A stretch of 64,000 nt of DNA from Bryobacterales bacterium (GTDB lineage Bacteria; Acidobacteriota; Terriglobia; Bryobacterales; Bryobacteraceae): the NCBI GenBank assembly GCA_947446025.1, contig CANFEY010000003.1, forward strand, positions 88,629 through 152,628, read 5' to 3'. Position 1 is the stretch's first letter. The number at the start of each line of letters is the position of its first letter. The position numbers were made by a program, and so were the translations under genes. This document shows, piece by piece, positions 63,628 to 64,000 of the stretch. The notes below the pieces were generated by a model. That model saw only the letters and a list, made by a program, of their open reading frames with translations, did no database searches and was not told the origin of the DNA.

Positions 63628-63873
63628 ATGGCTAGTATCTTGGACTTCTTAACCCAGCTTGAGCAACACCCCGTCGGGATCTTGCTGGTGGTTGCGCTCT
63701 GGGTTGCGTTCTGGCTCATCGATACGTATCGGAATGATTTGGCGCGCCTGGCACGAGAGAAGTGGCAAGCTAGAGACATCCTGGTGTTTCTGGGTACTGT
63801 CGTGATGGTTGTTATGGCGTTCTGTCCACCCTGGGAGCAAAACAACGTCCACCCTCCGTGCCAACATGAGTGA
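63628..63873 (+). CDS. 81-residue protein with two hydrophobic segments
   Basis: ATG 63628. Helix 1 is GILLVVALWVAFWLIDTY and helix 2 is ILVFLGTVVMVVMAFCPPW, joined by a basic loop (RNDLARLAREKWQARD), so both ends would face outward. No family recognised and no clear ribosome site, so the call is tentative. It may be cotranscribed with the gene before it. Confidence 0.4.
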   Translation: MASILDFLTQLEQHPVGILLVVALWVAFWLIDTYRNDLARLAREKWQARDILVFLGTVVMVVMAFCPPWEQNNVHPPCQHE

Positions 63874-64000
63874 GACACTCCTCGACCGCTAATTACCGAG
63901 CAGGGCGAGAAAGAATTTCATCCATGAACAACCATAAGGTTCCGGCGCCAGCGGTATTGCTGCCGGTGGGACGTAGGGAGCCCGAGCGAAGCGAGAGCGA
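63874..64000. other. Unassigned end of window
   Basis: 127 bases with no supported gene. An ATG at 63924 opens a frame to the window edge (NNHKVPAPAVLLPVGRRE), but without a ribosome site. The last bases contain GAGCGAAGCGAG, a low-complexity motif common in GC-rich genomes. Confidence 0.4.

Overview
The window looks like chromosome from a GC-rich member of the Acidobacteriota, most likely the Solibacter/Bryobacter group. This is inferred from gene content, not from a marker gene. Typical signs are a Ser/Thr kinase with a WD40-like sensor half, a three-member family of secreted WEGDT-motif proteins, a PadR regulator next to a protein with an acidobacterial permease-type N-terminus, Asp-box and NHL propeller proteins, an M13 peptidase, a PEP-CTERM protein and a YtcJ-like amidohydrolase. 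No rRNA, tRNA, CRISPR array, prophage or insertion sequence was seen. No stretch over 300 bases lacks a gene.

Layout. 0-8.4 kb: the end of a TPR protein, TetR regulator, broken MOSC gene, AhpD-like protein, an NDH-2/cyclic-nucleotide-domain fusion with a metallo-hydrolase, then a carbamoyltransferase cassette (SxtJ, DUF5989, carbamoyltransferase with two lesions, SGNH hydrolase). 8.4-13.5 kb: two secreted WEGDT paralogs behind a MetE-like enzyme, a secreted orphan, and BrnT/BrnA with a truncated XRE gene. 13.5-28 kb: PQQ dehydrogenase, kinase, folC, clpP, a diguanylate cyclase, msrPQ, an unknown three-gene operon, rhomboid protease, pfkB remnant, SDR, two-subunit chromate transporter and an interrupted PEP-CTERM gene. 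28-35.4 kb: a housekeeping operon on the minus strand (trm112-like, glycosyltransferase 9, msbA-like, yicC, gmk, rpoZ, coaBC, UDG, tmk). 35.4-44.5 kb: secreted enzymes, a decayed Phd/PIN locus, amidohydrolase, and a PadR/signal-peptidase pair. 44.5-50.2 kb: a tightly overlapped minus-strand operon (lipid kinase, membrane hydrolase, aldehyde dehydrogenase, methyltransferase, Asp-box propeller, ubiquitin-like MoaD protein). 50.3-60.2 kb: ligA, a VTT membrane protein, and a phosphate-starvation block pstSCAB-phoU-DUF2490-phoR-phoB. 60.2-64 kb: an unknown three-gene operon, a Sel1-repeat protein, an intact HigBA pair and two small orphans.

Two patterns run through the window. First, seven unlinked starts carry a TANNNT hexamer exactly 6 bases before the start codon (TetR, the 11.6 kb secreted protein, BrnT, ChrA-like, PEP-CTERM, M13, Sel1), and three more have it at 5-8 bases. 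This is the layout of leaderless transcription. Second, about ten genes are broken by frameshifts, stops or internal deletions. Nearly all are accessory genes; the housekeeping genes are intact.

I found no single obvious new defence or biosynthetic system. The best candidates for undescribed biology are the leaderless promoter set, the PadR-controlled signal peptidase with a permease-type N-terminus, the NDH-2/cNMP fusion paired with a phosphodiesterase-like hydrolase, the DUF2490 gene with an apparent CTG start inside the pho operon, and the two unknown three-gene operons at 23.1-23.9 kb and 60.2-61.3 kb.
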